A stretch of DNA of 64,000 nucleotides. It comes from Zobellella taiwanensis (GTDB lineage: Bacteria; Pseudomonadota; Gammaproteobacteria; Enterobacterales; Aeromonadaceae). Below are positions 47,572-59,644 of this stretch, one piece after another. Under the pieces are notes generated by a model that worked only from the letters and a program-made list of their open reading frames with translations, was not told the DNA's origin and did not search any database. How positions within the stretch are numbered: the stretch's first letter is position 1; each line of letters starts with the position of its first letter. A program made the position numbers and the translations under genes. The stretch spans positions 1-64,000 of the forward strand of contig NZ_PXYH01000006.1 of NCBI RefSeq assembly GCF_003012795.1, written 5' to 3'.

Positions 47572-48669
47572 ATGGAAAGGTTAACCGTGAATCTGGGCGA
47601 GCGCAGCTACCCCATACTGATTGCCGAAGGGCTGATGTCCCGTCCCGGACTGCTGCGCGATGCTGTCCGGGGCAGCAAGGTGCTGGTGGTGACCAACGAA
47701 GTCGTTGCGCCCCTCTACCTGGATAGCCTGGTCGCCAGCCTGGCGCCGCTCGCAGTGGATACTCTGGTCCTGCCCGACGGTGAACAGTTCAAAACCCTGG
47801 ACACCTTTAACCAGGTCATGAGCCGGCTGCTGGCGGGCAACCACGGTCGCGACACTACCCTGATCGCTCTCGGCGGCGGTGTGATTGGCGATCTGACCGG
47901 ATTTGCCGCCGCCTGCTACCAGCGTGGCGTGCCTTTTATCCAGGTGCCCACCACCCTGCTGTCCCAGGTCGACTCCTCGGTCGGCGGCAAGACCGCGGTC
48001 AACCATCCCCTGGGCAAAAACATGATAGGGGCTTTCTACCAGCCGGAATTGGTGTTGATTGACACCCTCTGTCTGCAGACCCTGCCGGAGCGGGAGTTCG
48101 CCGCCGGCATGGCGGAAGTGATCAAGTACGGCGTTATCTGGGATGCGGGCTTTTTCGCCTGGCTGGAGCAGAACCTGCCCCGGCTGCAACGGCTGGAAAC
48201 CGACGCCCTGGCGCATGCCATCCGCCGTTGCTGCGAGATCAAGGCCGAAATGGTGGCCTGCGACGAACGCGAACACGGGGTGCGGGCGTTGCTCAACCTC
48301 GGCCATACTTTCGGCCATGCCATAGAGGCGGAGATGGGCTATGGCAACTGGCTGCACGGCGAGGCGGTGGCGGCGGGCACCATGCAGGCCTGCCATACCG
48401 CCCGTCTGCGCGGCGCCATGACCGACGCCGAGGTAGAGCGGGTTGGCGCCCTGCTGGCCCGCGCTCACCTGCCGGTGCAGGGGCCGGCCGAAATGGCCCT
48501 GGAGCACTACCTGCCGCATATGTTGCGCGACAAAAAAGTGCTGGCGGGCAAGCTGAGGCTGGTTCTGCCCAGGGGCATAGGGCAAGCCGAGGTGGTGGAT
48601 GACGTGACCGAGGCGCAACTGTCCCGGGTGCTGGCGCCGGAGCGCCGGCAGCCGGAAGGCCGGCCGTGA
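47572..48669 (+). CDS. aroB: 3-dehydroquinate synthase
   Basis: This 365-residue NAD- and metal-dependent enzyme makes 3-dehydroquinate from DAHP. Visible motifs are Gly-Gly-Gly-Val-Ile-Gly-Asp, the metal-binding Glu in Ala-Glu-Val-Ile-Lys-Tyr-Gly and His-Thr-Phe-Gly-His. It begins 14 bases after aroK. Confidence 0.97.
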   Translation: MERLTVNLGERSYPILIAEGLMSRPGLLRDAVRGSKVLVVTNEVVAPLYLDSLVASLAPLAVDTLVLPDGEQFKTLDTFNQVMSRLLAGNHGRDTTLIALGGGVIGDLTGFAAACYQRGVPFIQVPTTLLSQVDSSVGGKTAVNHPLGKNMIGAFYQPELVLIDTLCLQTLPEREFAAGMAEVIKYGVIWDAGFFAWLEQNLPRLQRLETDALAHAIRRCCEIKAEMVACDEREHGVRALLNLGHTFGHAIEAEMGYGNWLHGEAVAAGTMQACHTARLRGAMTDAEVERVGALLARAHLPVQGPAEMALEHYLPHMLRDKKVLAGKLRLVLPRGIGQAEVVDDVTEAQLSRVLAPERRQPEGRP

Positions 48670-50009
48670 CCGAGACGGTCAGGATCCCCCTAGATTCCCA
48701 GCAGCGGCTGCTTGAACGGCTGCTGCACCTTTCCCGTCTGAATACCGATCTGGTCCTGCTGACCGGCCCTTCCGGGGCCGGTAAATCCTTCCTTGCCGGC
48801 CTGCTGGCCGAGCAGAGCGATTTGTTGATGCCGGCGCGGCTCGATGCCAGGGCGCTCGATACCAATGCCCGTTTTCGCGACACCCTGCTCGGACACTGGT
48901 TTGCCGGCGCCGTGTTCGACGCCGATGATGCCCTGTACGATTCGATGTCCCGCTTGTTGCCGGGCGGCCCGGGCAAGCGCCTGCTGGTGGTGGACAACGC
49001 CCCCTGGCTGAACGAGGTGCTGTTGCAGGAACTGGCCGGGTTGTACGCGCTGGCCGAGCGGGATCGTCCTTTCATGCTGTTGCTCGGTCACGCCGACTGG
49101 GCCCGGGAGGTTCGTCGCCAGTTGGACGATGCCCACATCGGCCCGGTGCTGGAGGTTGAAGTTCCCGAACTGAGCGAGGAAGATAGGCAGCAGTTATGGC
49201 AGGCGTTGGGCCGCCGGCCGCCGGCCGATGCCCCCGCCGTGCGTTATCCCGGTGACCTGACCGGTACTATGGAGCCGCCGATGAGAAAACCCGTGTATCA
49301 GCAATGGCTTGAGCAAAAATCGGTTAAGATTCTGTTGACCGCCCTGATCCTGCTGGGCCTGGTGATCCTGATCGTCAGCCTGCTTGGCGGGCGGGAGCCG
49401 GCCCGGTCCGGCCCGGTCCGGCCCATGGCCGACACCGCCCTGCCCGAGCCTGCGCCCAGTGTGCCCCTGGTGCTGGCGCCAGAGCCCGCCGAACCCGCTC
49501 CCGCCGAACCGGTGGCGGATAATGCCCCGGTGCGGGACTGGCCGGCAGCGCCCCTGCCCGAGTCGCCGCGGGTCGATACCCGGGTGGCGGACAGCCCCGA
49601 CGACAGCGACAAGGAAAGGGTCGTGATCGAAGACGAAGTGGTCAGCCGGTTGCTGCAACGGGAGCGGGGCAAGGAAGCACCGGCGGTTGAACCGGTACGT
49701 CCGGTGGCGCCGGCTCCGGTCAGTCCCCTGTCGGTCCTGATGCAAAAACCCGCCGGGCGCTACACCCTGCAACTGATGGCGGGGCGCGAGCGAAGCCTGC
49801 TCGAACCCTTGGCCGAGCGCCACCGGCTGAGTCCTGCCTGGGTCTATCCGCGCAGCATCAACGGCCAGAACTGGTTTGTGCTGGTGTATGGCGACTTCGA
49901 GAGCCCGGAGCAGGCCAGGCGCGCCATCGGCGGCCTGCCAGCCGAACTGCAGGCGGCCAAGCCCTGGCCCAAGCCCTTCGGACAGGTGCAAAAGGAAGTC
50001 AAACCATAG
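48666..50009 (+). CDS. damX: DamX, SPOR-domain cell division protein
   Basis: This is a 447-residue protein with an N-terminal AAA-type region (Thr-Gly-Pro-Ser-Gly-Ala-Gly-Lys-Ser). A single membrane segment lies at about 219-238, followed by a Pro/Ala/Glu-rich linker and a C-terminal SPOR domain (about 365-447) that binds denuded glycan at the septum. The GTG start overlaps the aroB stop by four bases. Confidence 0.92.
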   Translation: MTETVRIPLDSQQRLLERLLHLSRLNTDLVLLTGPSGAGKSFLAGLLAEQSDLLMPARLDARALDTNARFRDTLLGHWFAGAVFDADDALYDSMSRLLPGGPGKRLLVVDNAPWLNEVLLQELAGLYALAERDRPFMLLLGHADWAREVRRQLDDAHIGPVLEVEVPELSEEDRQQLWQALGRRPPADAPAVRYPGDLTGTMEPPMRKPVYQQWLEQKSVKILLTALILLGLVILIVSLLGGREPARSGPVRPMADTALPEPAPSVPLVLAPEPAEPAPAEPVADNAPVRDWPAAPLPESPRVDTRVADSPDDSDKERVVIEDEVVSRLLQRERGKEAPAVEPVRPVAPAPVSPLSVLMQKPAGRYTLQLMAGRERSLLEPLAERHRLSPAWVYPRSINGQNWFVLVYGDFESPEQARRAIGGLPAELQAAKPWPKPFGQVQKEVKP

Positions 50010-50070
50010 TCATGGGGGCGGCTTGCGGTTACAATGCGCGCCCCCTGCAGCGGCTCGGCAACACAAGGTA

Positions 50071-50883
50071 ATGATGACTAAAACTCGGGCATTCCTGAAA
50101 TGGGCCGGCGGCAAGTACGGCCTGGTGGAGAGCATCAACCGTCGCCTGCCCGAGGGCCGGGTGCTGGTGGAGCCCTTTGTGGGGGCGGGGTCGGTGTTTC
50201 TGAATTCCGATTACGACGCTTACCTGCTGGCGGATATCAACGCCGATCTGATCAACCTTTACCAACTGCTCAAGACCCGCCCCGAGGCCTTTATCCGCGA
50301 CGCCGCCGGCCTGTTTATCGAGGCCAACAACGACAGGGCCGTCTACTACGCCTTTCGGGCCGAGTTCAACCGGGAGCCGGATCCGTACCGTCGCGCCCTG
50401 CTGTTTCTCTACCTGAACCGCCACGGTTACAACGGCCTGTGCCGTTACAACCAGAAAGGGGGCTTCAACGTGCCCTTCGGTGCCTATAAAAAGCCCTATT
50501 TTCCCGAGCGGGAGCTGTGGTTCTTCGCCGAAAAGGCGCAGAAGGCCACTTTTGTCTGCCAGGGCTATGCAGAGGTGTTCGCCGCCGCGTGCGAAGAGCA
50601 GGTGTTTTACTGCGATCCGCCCTATGCGCCCCTGTCCACCACCGCCAGCTTCACCACCTATGCGGCCAACGGTTTTACCCTGGACGACCAGGCCATACTG
50701 GCGCGGCTGGCGCGGGAAACCGCCGCCCGGGGGGTGCCTGTATTGATCAGCAACCACGACATCCCCCTCACCCGGGAGCTGTACCGGGATGCCCAGCTCG
50801 ACGTGGTGGCGGTCAAGCGCACCATCAGCCGCCATGGCCACAACCGCAAAAAGGTGGACGAACTGCTGGCGCTGTTCCGGTAA
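50071..50883 (+). CDS. dam: DNA adenine methyltransferase Dam
   Basis: This 270-residue enzyme methylates adenine in GATC. The AdoMet motif Phe-Leu-Lys-Trp-Ala-Gly-Gly-Lys and the catalytic Asp-Pro-Pro-Tyr are present in the N6A-alpha order. The start at 50071 has the ribosome site caagg, with ATG 50074 as an alternative. Position after damX is conserved. Confidence 0.97.
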   Translation: MMTKTRAFLKWAGGKYGLVESINRRLPEGRVLVEPFVGAGSVFLNSDYDAYLLADINADLINLYQLLKTRPEAFIRDAAGLFIEANNDRAVYYAFRAEFNREPDPYRRALLFLYLNRHGYNGLCRYNQKGGFNVPFGAYKKPYFPERELWFFAEKAQKATFVCQGYAEVFAAACEEQVFYCDPPYAPLSTTASFTTYAANGFTLDDQAILARLARETAARGVPVLISNHDIPLTRELYRDAQLDVVAVKRTISRHGHNRKKVDELLALFR

Positions 50884-50947
50884 GACCCAGTTCGGCCCCC
50901 TGAGGGCTGGCGATGTGGCAGAGGACAGTGCGCCAATACCCTCAAGC

Positions 50948-51124
50948 CTAGCGCAGCACCAGCCTGACCACTCCCAGCAGGAGCAACACGAACAGCAGTA
51001 TGGCGGTCGCCCCCAGCCCGATATAGGGCCAGGGACTGCCCCTGAACTGCAATTGCCGGTTTTTTTCCGACTGCACACCGAACAGGGCGGCCACTACCGC
51101 CTGCAGCCTGTGTTTCCAGCTCAT
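50948..51124 (-). CDS. DUF2970 small membrane protein
   Basis: This is a 58-residue protein with the family's Phe-Gly-Val-Gln-Ser-Glu-Lys-Asn-Arg region followed by a C-terminal membrane segment. It is on the minus strand between dam and rpe. Function unknown. Confidence 0.82.
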   Translation of the reverse strand: MSWKHRLQAVVAALFGVQSEKNRQLQFRGSPWPYIGLGATAILLFVLLLLGVVRLVLR

Positions 51125-51229
51125 AACCCACCTTTTCCGCCAACGTCTGCCAAGCATAGACGCCTTGCTAGAGAATCACCGGGCGCTGGGGTAGAATCGG
51201 GGCGTTTTTTGCGCTTAAGGGAACCCCCG

Positions 51230-51904
51230 ATGAAAGACTACCTGATTGCCCCCTCCATCCTTTCCGCCGATTTCGCCCGCCTGGGCGACGATGTGGCCCG
51301 GGTACTGGACGCGGGCGCCGACGTGGTGCACTTCGATGTGATGGATAACCACTACGTGCCCAACCTGACCATAGGCCCCATGGTGTGCAAGGCCCTGCGC
51401 GACTACGGCATTCAGGCTCCCATCGACGTGCACCTGATGGTCAAGCCGGTAGACAGCCTGGTGCCCGAGTTCGCCAAGGCCGGGGCCTCCATCATCACCT
51501 TCCACCCGGAAGCCTCCGAGCATATCGACCGCACCCTGGGCCTGATCCGGGAGCAGGGCTGCCAGGCCGGCCTGGTATTCAACCCCGCCACCCCACTCAG
51601 CTACCTGGACTATGTGATGGACAAGGTGGACGTGATCCTGCTGATGTCGGTCAACCCCGGTTTCGGCGGCCAGTCCTTCATCGCCGCCACCCTCGACAAG
51701 CTGCGCCAGGCCCGCCGCCGCATCGACGAGAGCGGTCGCGCTATCCGCCTGGAGATCGACGGTGGGGTCAAGGTCGACAATATCCGCGATATCGCCGAAG
51801 CCGGTGCCGACATGTTCGTGGCCGGCTCCGCCATCTTCAGCCAGCCCGACTACAAGGCGGTGATCGACCAGATGCGCGCCGAACTGGCCAAGGCCCATGG
51901 CTGA
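51230..51904 (+). CDS. rpe: Ribulose-phosphate 3-epimerase
   Basis: This 224-residue TIM-barrel enzyme interconverts ribulose 5-phosphate and xylulose 5-phosphate. It has the metal-site His/Asp (Val-His-Phe-Asp-Val-Met-Asp) and the phosphate site Gly-Gly-Val. Start Met-Lys-Asp-Tyr-Leu-Ile-Ala-Pro-Ser at 51230. It overlaps gph by 8 bases. Confidence 0.97.
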   Translation: MKDYLIAPSILSADFARLGDDVARVLDAGADVVHFDVMDNHYVPNLTIGPMVCKALRDYGIQAPIDVHLMVKPVDSLVPEFAKAGASIITFHPEASEHIDRTLGLIREQGCQAGLVFNPATPLSYLDYVMDKVDVILLMSVNPGFGGQSFIAATLDKLRQARRRIDESGRAIRLEIDGGVKVDNIRDIAEAGADMFVAGSAIFSQPDYKAVIDQMRAELAKAHG

Positions 51905-52568
51905 GTTTGACCTGATCCAGTTCGATCTGGACGGCACCCTGATCGACAGCGTGCCCCAGCTGGCGCAGGCGGTGAACCGCATGCGGGTGCAACTGGGCTT
52001 TGGCGAGGCCGGCGAGCAGGCGGTGCGCCACTGGGTGGGCAACGGCGCCGACATGCTGGTGCGCCGGGCCCTGGCCGACGCCCTCGGCACCGAGCCCGGT
52101 GATGAGTTGCGCCGGGCGGCGCGTACCGCCTTCGATGTGGCCTACGACCAGGTGGCCGACCAGGGGCTGGTGTTCTACCCCGGGGTGCTCGATACCCTGG
52201 CGGCCCTGCGCCGGGCGGGCAAGCGGCTGGCCATCGTCACCAACAAGCCCTACCGTTTCGTGCCCGCCATTCTGGCGGCGGCCGGGCTGAGCGAGCAGTT
52301 CGAGCTGGTGCTGGGCGGCGACAGCCTGCCCGAGAAAAAACCGAGCCCGGCGCCCCTGCTGCACGTGTGCCGGCAACTGGACGTGGATCCGGCTCGCACC
52401 CTGATGGTCGGCGACTCCGAGAACGACGTGCTGGCGGCCCAGGCGGCCGGCATGGCGGTGGTGGGCCTGACCTACGGCTACAACTACGGCCGGGATATCG
52501 CCGACAGCGGCCCCGACTGGGTGCTGAGCGACTTTGCCGCCCTCGCCGATATACTGCTAACCGATTGA
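51897..52568 (+). CDS. gph: Phosphoglycolate phosphatase
   Basis: This 223-residue HAD-family phosphatase removes 2-phosphoglycolate. The nucleophile is in [10 protein letters not shown], and the Gly-Asp-Ser-Glu-Asn-Asp motif closes the active site. It is coupled to rpe by overlap. Confidence 0.95.
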   Translation: MAEFDLIQFDLDGTLIDSVPQLAQAVNRMRVQLGFGEAGEQAVRHWVGNGADMLVRRALADALGTEPGDELRRAARTAFDVAYDQVADQGLVFYPGVLDTLAALRRAGKRLAIVTNKPYRFVPAILAAAGLSEQFELVLGGDSLPEKKPSPAPLLHVCRQLDVDPARTLMVGDSENDVLAAQAAGMAVVGLTYGYNYGRDIADSGPDWVLSDFAALADILLTD

Positions 52569-52584
52569 CAGAGAACCGACAACC

Positions 52585-53592
52585 ATGGCTAAACCGATAG
52601 TACTCAGCGGCGCCCAGCCCTCGGGCCAGCTGACCATAGGCAACTACATGGGCGCCCTGCGCCAGTGGGTGAAAATGCAGCAGGACTACGACTGCCTGTA
52701 CTGCATCGTGGACATGCACGCCATCACCGTCCGCCAGGATCCCAAGGCCCTGCGTGCCGCCTGCCTGGACGCGGCCGCCCTCTACCTGGCCATCGGCCTT
52801 GAGCCCGAGCAGAGCACCATCTTCATCCAGTCCCACGTGCCCGAGCACGCCGAGCTGGCCTGGGTGCTCAACTGCTACACCCAGTTCGGCGAGCTGTCGC
52901 GCATGACCCAGTTCAAGGACAAGTCCAGCCGTTATGCCGAAAACATCAACGCCGGCCTGTTCACCTATCCGGTACTGATGGCGGCGGACATCCTGCTGTA
53001 CCGGGCCAACCAGGTACCGGTGGGCAACGACCAGAAGCAGCACTTGGAACTGACCCGGGATATCGCCTACCGCTTCAACCAGCTCTATGGCGAGGTGTTC
53101 ACCGTGCCCGAGCCCTTTATCCCCGAAGACGGCGCCCGCATCATGAGCCTGCAGGAGCCGACCAAGAAGATGTCCAAGTCGGACGACAACGCCAACAACT
53201 TCATCGGCCTGCTGGAAGATCCCAAAACCATCGCCAAGAAGCTCAAGCGGGCGGTCACCGACTCGGAAGATCCGCCCGTGGTGCGCTTCGATGTGGAGCA
53301 AAAGCCCGGCGTGTCCAACCTGCTGACCCTGATGTCCGGCGCCAGTGGTCGCACCATTGGCGAGCTGGAACAGCATTTCGAGGGCAAGATGTATGGCCAC
53401 CTCAAAACCGAGACCGCCGAGGCGGTGCTGGCCATGCTGGAGCCCATCCAGCACCGTTTCCATGAGTTGCGGGAAGACGAAACCGAACTGCGTCGGGTAC
53501 TGACCCTGGGGGCCGACAAGGCCCGGGCAAAAGCTGTACAGACCCTGGAAAAGGTATATGATGTCATCGGCTTCGTTCCGAAAAGCCGCTAA
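52585..53592 (+). CDS. trpS: Tryptophanyl-tRNA synthetase
   Basis: This is a 335-residue class I synthetase. The HIGH-like motif is Thr-Ile-Gly-Asn-Tyr, and the KMSKS motif is Lys-Lys-Met-Ser-Lys-Ser. It follows gph by 16 bases and ends in a clear terminator. Confidence 0.97.
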   Translation: MAKPIVLSGAQPSGQLTIGNYMGALRQWVKMQQDYDCLYCIVDMHAITVRQDPKALRAACLDAAALYLAIGLEPEQSTIFIQSHVPEHAELAWVLNCYTQFGELSRMTQFKDKSSRYAENINAGLFTYPVLMAADILLYRANQVPVGNDQKQHLELTRDIAYRFNQLYGEVFTVPEPFIPEDGARIMSLQEPTKKMSKSDDNANNFIGLLEDPKTIAKKLKRAVTDSEDPPVVRFDVEQKPGVSNLLTLMSGASGRTIGELEQHFEGKMYGHLKTETAEAVLAMLEPIQHRFHELREDETELRRVLTLGADKARAKAVQTLEKVYDVIGFVPKSR

Positions 53593-53597
53593 ATACC

Positions 53598-53622
53598 AAA
53601 AGGAGCCGCCCGGCTCCTTTTT
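53598..53622 (+). terminator. trpS terminator
   Basis: Arms AAAGGAGCC and GGCTCCTTT with a 4-base loop and further T, five bases after the trpS stop. Confidence 0.92.
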
Positions 53623-53651
53623 ACATTATCCGAGTGGACGCATTCTTATCG

Positions 53652-53864
53652 ATGAGTGAGCACATGACCCTTGATCGGGATCTGACCGACAAGCTGTACT
53701 GGCTGCGCAAGTTTCGCATGGCCAAAAACGACAAGACCTTGGAACTGATGGTGTCCAAGGCCATCGACGACCACCACCAGCATTCCGCCGTGGTGGCCGC
53801 CATCTATCTGGCCGAATGCCAGCGCGAGCGGGAAATGGCCCAGGGGCGTTTTCTCGACCACTAA
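53652..53864 (+). CDS. Small conserved-looking hypothetical protein
   Basis: This is a 70-residue soluble helical protein beginning Met-Ser-Glu-His-Met-Thr-Leu, with a charged pattern and Asp-Asp-His-His-Gln-His in the middle. No family is recognised. The starts GTG 53634 and ATG 53652 are both possible; ATG is preferred. It follows the trpS terminator and is convergent with the acetoacetyl-CoA synthetase gene. Confidence 0.55.
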   Translation: MSEHMTLDRDLTDKLYWLRKFRMAKNDKTLELMVSKAIDDHHQHSAVVAAIYLAECQREREMAQGRFLDH

Positions 53865-53891
53865 CCCCCGTCTCCTCCTTTAGGGCTGAGG

Positions 53892-55848
<1,957 letters not shown>

Positions 55849-55856
<8 letters not shown>

Positions 55857-56481
55857 CGGACCTCCGGTGATCGGGATGGGCGTTGGCAAAGGCTTCCAGC
55901 CGCTGGCAGGCGGTGTCTATGGCCACCAGCCGCGGGTAGGGGGCGAGATCCAGGCCGAAGCGGCGGGCGTTGTAGAGCTGGGGCACCAGACAGATATCCG
56001 CCAGGCCCGGGGTGTCGCCGCAGCAGAAAAGAGAGCCGCTTCCCGCCAGCTGCCGCTCCAGGGCGTCCAGGCCCAACCGCAGCCAGTGGTGGTACCAGGC
56101 CAGTTTTTGTTCCTCGCTTGCGCCCAGCTCCCGCTCCAGGTATTGCCGCACCCGCAGGTTGTTGAGCGGGTGGATGTCGCAGGCCACCTGCAGAGCGAGC
56201 GAGCGGGCCCGGGCCCGGGCGAAGGCGCCGGCCGGCAGCAGGGGCGGTTCGGGGAAGCGTTCGTCCAGGTATTCGATGATGGCCAGGGACTGGCCGAGCA
56301 GGCCCTCGCCGGTATCCAGGCTGGGCACCAGGCCGGTGGGATTGAGAGCGTGGTAATCCGCGCTGCATTGACGGCCTTCCCGCAGGTCGACGGGGACGGC
56401 CTCGACGGTTTGCCCCTTCAGGTTGAGCGCGATCCGTACCCGGTAGGCGGCGGAGGAATAGGGGTAGTCATAGAGTTTCAT
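55849..56481 (-). CDS. maiA: Maleylacetoacetate isomerase
   Basis: This is a 210-residue zeta-class glutathione transferase-like enzyme with the N-terminal Tyr-Ser-Ser-Ala-Ala-Tyr-Arg-Val-Arg-Ile motif (Ser as glutathione-site residue). It isomerises maleylacetoacetate to fumarylacetoacetate. It overlaps fahA by 14 bases and the acetoacetyl-CoA synthetase gene by 8. Confidence 0.95.
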
Positions 56482-57454
56482 GTTTCACCACCCGCTGGTC
56501 GATGGCACCGAAGATGGAGTGGCCGGCTTCGTCCAGCATCTCGATGCGCACCCGGTCGCCGAACTTCATAAAGGGGGTGGTAGCCTGGCCCTGGTCGAGG
56601 ATCTCCAGCATGCGCCGCTCCGCCAGGCAGCAGGAGCCGGTGCAGCGGTCCACATTGGAGACGGTGCCCGAGCCGATGATGGAGCCGGCGCAGAGTGCCC
56701 GGTTGAAACTGACGTGGGCCACCAGCCGGGCGAAGTCGAAGGTCATGTCGGTGCCGGCGTCGGGCTCGCCGAACAGCTCGTCGTTGAGGTGCACCCGCAG
56801 CCGGCGGTGGATCTTGTGCCCCCGCCAGTGCTCGCCCAGCTCGTCCGGGGTCACCGCCACCGGCGAGAAGGAGGAGGCGGGCTTGGACTGGAAGAAGCCG
56901 AATCCCTTGGCCAGCTCGTGGGGGATCAGGTTGCGCAGGGAGACGTCGTTGACCAGCATCAGCAGCTTGATGTGCTCGCCGGCCCGTTCCGCCGGGGTGC
57001 CCATGGGCACGTCGTCCGTTACCACCGCCACCTCGCCCTCGAAGTCGATGCCCCAGGCCTCGTCCGCCAGGCGGATATCCTCGCGCGGGCCGATAAAACC
57101 GTCGGACATGCCCTGGTACATCAGCGGATCCGTCCAGAAGCTGGCCGGCATCTCGGCGCCGCGGGCCTTGCGCACCAGCTCCACGTGGTTGACGTAGGCG
57201 CTGCCGTCGGCCCACTGGTAGGCCCGGGGCAGGGGCGAGGCGCAGGCGGCCTGGTCGAAGGGGAAGCTGTTGGCGCAGGCGCCCTCGTTCAACTGCCGGT
57301 ACAGGGCCTGCAGCCCGGGTTCGGCCTCGGCCCAGTTGTCCAGCGCCGCCTGCAGGCTGGGGGCGATGGCCCCGGCCCGCACTGCCCGGCTCAGATCCCG
57401 GGACACCACGATCAACTGGCCGTCGCGGCCCTGTTTGAGAGAGGCTAGTTTCAC
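56468..57454 (-). CDS. fahA: Fumarylacetoacetase
   Basis: This is a 328-residue FAH-family hydrolase that splits fumarylacetoacetate into fumarate and acetoacetate. The metal-binding Glu and Asp lie in Asp-Phe-Glu-Gly-Glu-Val-Ala-Val-Val and nearby. The GTG start at 57454 is selected by an aaggag site 7 bases upstream and the standard N-terminus Leu-Ala-Ser-Leu-Lys. Confidence 0.93.
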   Translation of the reverse strand: MKLASLKQGRDGQLIVVSRDLSRAVRAGAIAPSLQAALDNWAEAEPGLQALYRQLNEGACANSFPFDQAACASPLPRAYQWADGSAYVNHVELVRKARGAEMPASFWTDPLMYQGMSDGFIGPREDIRLADEAWGIDFEGEVAVVTDDVPMGTPAERAGEHIKLLMLVNDVSLRNLIPHELAKGFGFFQSKPASSFSPVAVTPDELGEHWRGHKIHRRLRVHLNDELFGEPDAGTDMTFDFARLVAHVSFNRALCAGSIIGSGTVSNVDRCTGSCCLAERRMLEILDQGQATTPFMKFGDRVRIEMLDEAGHSIFGAIDQRVVKHETL

Positions 57455-57778
57455 AATAATCTCCTTAAAAATGTTATCGGCTATCATTCTTGCCTTGCGC
57501 TTAATCATATTCGGGCTACCTGCTGTAACCGTAGCCAAGAGACAACAGGGACGCCTCTATCCAGTCCCGACACCGTCCGATGATGGTGCCAGCAGGCAAC
57601 AGCGGGGCGATAGATAGGACAAAGGGCGCTGCTCCGCCGGCCCTCCGCGCCAGGGAGGGCGCGGCGGAGCCTCCAGGGACGGATTCACGGCGTGCCGGAG
57701 GAGGAGTGCGCTTTGGCCGATGTTTTGCCTGTTCAAAAGTCAACAAAAACTTGTGACCAAGGGTCAGGCTTCCCGCTA
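57455..57778. other. 324-bp gap between hmgA and fahA
   Basis: The gap holds copy 2 of the dispersed repeat (57545-57677). No terminator with a T run and no gene is seen. Because hmgA and fahA point the same way, the repeat lies inside the likely transcript and may modulate expression of the downstream genes. Confidence 0.7.
57545..57677 (-). repeat. Dispersed structured repeat, copy 2
   Basis: On the minus strand it aligns over about 130 bases with 46511-46640. The hairpin core (57631-57670) pairs GCTCCGCC with GGCGGAGC and CCCTCC with GGAGGG, more stable than copy 1. It sits between hmgA and fahA. Confidence 0.65.
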
Positions 57779-58909
57779 TCAGCCCTTCACCTGCCAGGAA
57801 TTCACATAATCCGGGTTTTCCACCCCCTCGGGCAGCTCGGCCACGTCCAGCGGCAGCCGGGTGTCGATCATCACCGCCACTTCGTCGGTCTCGGTGCGGG
57901 CATGCCTGGCGCCGGCGGCGAAGGCCTTGGGGTGGGGTCCATGGGTGAAGCCGCAGGGGTGCAGGGTGATCATACCCGCCGCTATGTTGTCCCGGCTGAA
58001 GAAGTTGCCCTTGTGGTAGAAGATGACCTCGTCGTAGTCGTCGTTGTTGTGGTAGAAGGGCACCTTGAGCGCGCCCGGATCCGACTCTATGGGCCTGGGC
58101 ACGAAGGTGCAGATCACGAAGCCGTTGGCGACGAAGGTGGTGTGGGCCGAGGGCGGCAGGTGGTAGCGGTGGCTCATCAGCGGGCGGATGTCGCGCCAGT
58201 TGAGCCGGAACACGGTGAGATCGCCCTTCCAGCCCCGGGCGTCCAGCGGGTTGAAGGGAAAGGTGATGCGGTTCATCTGCTCCCTGGCCTTGAGCCGCAC
58301 CTGCCATTCGCCGGCCCGGGCGCTTTGGTCCCTGAAGGCGTCGTCGATGCGCGGGTATTCCAGCACCGCCGGGTCGAAGATGGCGTGGGCGCCCACCAGG
58401 CCGCGCTCGGCGTTCAGGTAGGAACCGTTGCTGGCCTCGATCATCAGCAGGGTCACCGGCTCCTCGATCTCCAGCCGCCAGGTGGTGGAGCGGGGCAGGA
58501 TCAGGTAGTCGCCATCCCCGAAGGCCAGCCGGCCGTAGTCGCAGTAGAGCCAGCCCTTGCCCCGGTGCACGAACAGGCACTCGTCGCCGTCGCCGTTACG
58601 TACCAGGTGATCCATGGAGCGTTCGCTCTTCCAGAGCCGCACCTTGACGTTGGCGTTATGCAGCAGGGGGGCGGCATCCCAGGGGCTCTGGCCCGGCGGC
58701 GTCAGCCGGTTGGTATCGAAGGCGCGTGGCCGCAGGGGGCCTTCCCAGGCACTCCAGCCGGTGGGGGCGTGCTCATGGTACATATGGGTGGCCGGGCCGA
58801 AGAAGCCCTCCTTGCCGATTTCCCGCTCGAAGGTGCCCGCCGGCATGTCGCAATGGGCCTGGCGCGAGGTGTCGCCCTCGCGGATGGGGAATTGGAACCA
58901 GTGACGCAT
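57779..58909 (-). CDS. hmgA: Homogentisate 1,2-dioxygenase
   Basis: This 376-residue iron enzyme opens the ring of homogentisate in tyrosine/phenylalanine breakdown. Likely iron-binding His and Glu are in His-His...Asp-Glu-Val-Ile-Phe-Tyr-His-Lys and Thr-His-Gly-Pro-His-Pro near the C-terminus. It is shorter than the classic 430-440-residue form and fits the compact bacterial form known in Shewanella-like species. The start at 58909 (Met-Arg-His-Trp) follows gagcaggct; 58942 is an alternative. Confidence 0.9.
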   Translation of the reverse strand: MRHWFQFPIREGDTSRQAHCDMPAGTFEREIGKEGFFGPATHMYHEHAPTGWSAWEGPLRPRAFDTNRLTPPGQSPWDAAPLLHNANVKVRLWKSERSMDHLVRNGDGDECLFVHRGKGWLYCDYGRLAFGDGDYLILPRSTTWRLEIEEPVTLLMIEASNGSYLNAERGLVGAHAIFDPAVLEYPRIDDAFRDQSARAGEWQVRLKAREQMNRITFPFNPLDARGWKGDLTVFRLNWRDIRPLMSHRYHLPPSAHTTFVANGFVICTFVPRPIESDPGALKVPFYHNNDDYDEVIFYHKGNFFSRDNIAAGMITLHPCGFTHGPHPKAFAAGARHARTETDEVAVMIDTRLPLDVAELPEGVENPDYVNSWQVKG

Positions 58910-58989
58910 CAGCCTGCTCTCCCTGAGGTGATTTAGTTGCATATGTTACTAATATCCACGGAGGAGATGGATGTTTCAAGTGCTATTGT

Positions 58990-59008
58990 TAAAATATAGT
59001 AAATTTTA
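58990..59008. promoter_or_regulatory. Candidate operator between hmgA and the MarR-type gene
   Basis: The 19-base near-palindrome TAAAATATAGTAAATTTTA (arms TAAAAT/ATTTTA) lies in the AT-rich divergent promoter region 58910-59104. Its size and position fit a binding site for the MarR-type regulator next door. This is inference without experimental consensus. Confidence 0.5.
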
Positions 59009-59104
59009 CGGTTTTTATCGGAACCCTATGGGGTTAACTTGCCTTCCCATAAGAAAAAATAGTTACAATTCTCTCATTTCACCGTCGTTGCCAAAGGATC
59101 TTGC

Positions 59105-59554
59105 ATGGCAGAAAAGAAAATCCATTTCGAGCTGGACGATTTTGTTCCCTACAAGCTGATGCGGGTGGCGGAGCTGGTGGGGACAGGACTGGCGGCCTTT
59201 TACCGGGAGGAATTCGGCATCAGCCGGCCCGAGTGGCGTTTGCTGGCGGCCATCGGCCACCGGGAACAGGTGATTGCCCGGGAACTGGCCGAGCTGACCT
59301 GCATGGACAAGGTCAAGGTATCCCGCGGGCTGCAGGGGTTGGAGCAAAAAGGCCTGATCGCCCGTCGCCCCCTGCCCGAGGATCAGCGGGCCGCCCTGGT
59401 CTGCCTGACCCCGGCCGGGCAGGATCTGTACCAGCGCATGGTGCCCCGGGTACTGGAGTGGGAGGCCCGCCTTATCGACTGCCTGTCGGCCTCCGAATAC
59501 CGGGACATGGTCAATGGCCTGGATCGTCTTATCACGCGGCTGGACGAACTGTAG
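59105..59554 (+). CDS. MarR-family regulator of the homogentisate cluster
   Basis: This is a 149-residue winged-helix regulator with the MarR pattern (Arg-Pro-Glu-Trp-Arg-Leu-Leu and Lys-Gly-Leu-Ile-Ala-Arg). It is divergent from hmgA with 195 bases between them, so it probably represses or activates hmgA-fahA-maiA in response to a pathway metabolite. Confidence 0.88.
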   Translation: MAEKKIHFELDDFVPYKLMRVAELVGTGLAAFYREEFGISRPEWRLLAAIGHREQVIARELAELTCMDKVKVSRGLQGLEQKGLIARRPLPEDQRAALVCLTPAGQDLYQRMVPRVLEWEARLIDCLSASEYRDMVNGLDRLITRLDEL

Positions 59555-59644
59555 CCCGAGTTTTTTCCTGTGCCGGATCCGGTGCCCGCCGGTTTCGGCT
59601 GCTACAGTAAGCAGAGATTTTTGCGCTGCAGCAAGAGGTACATC

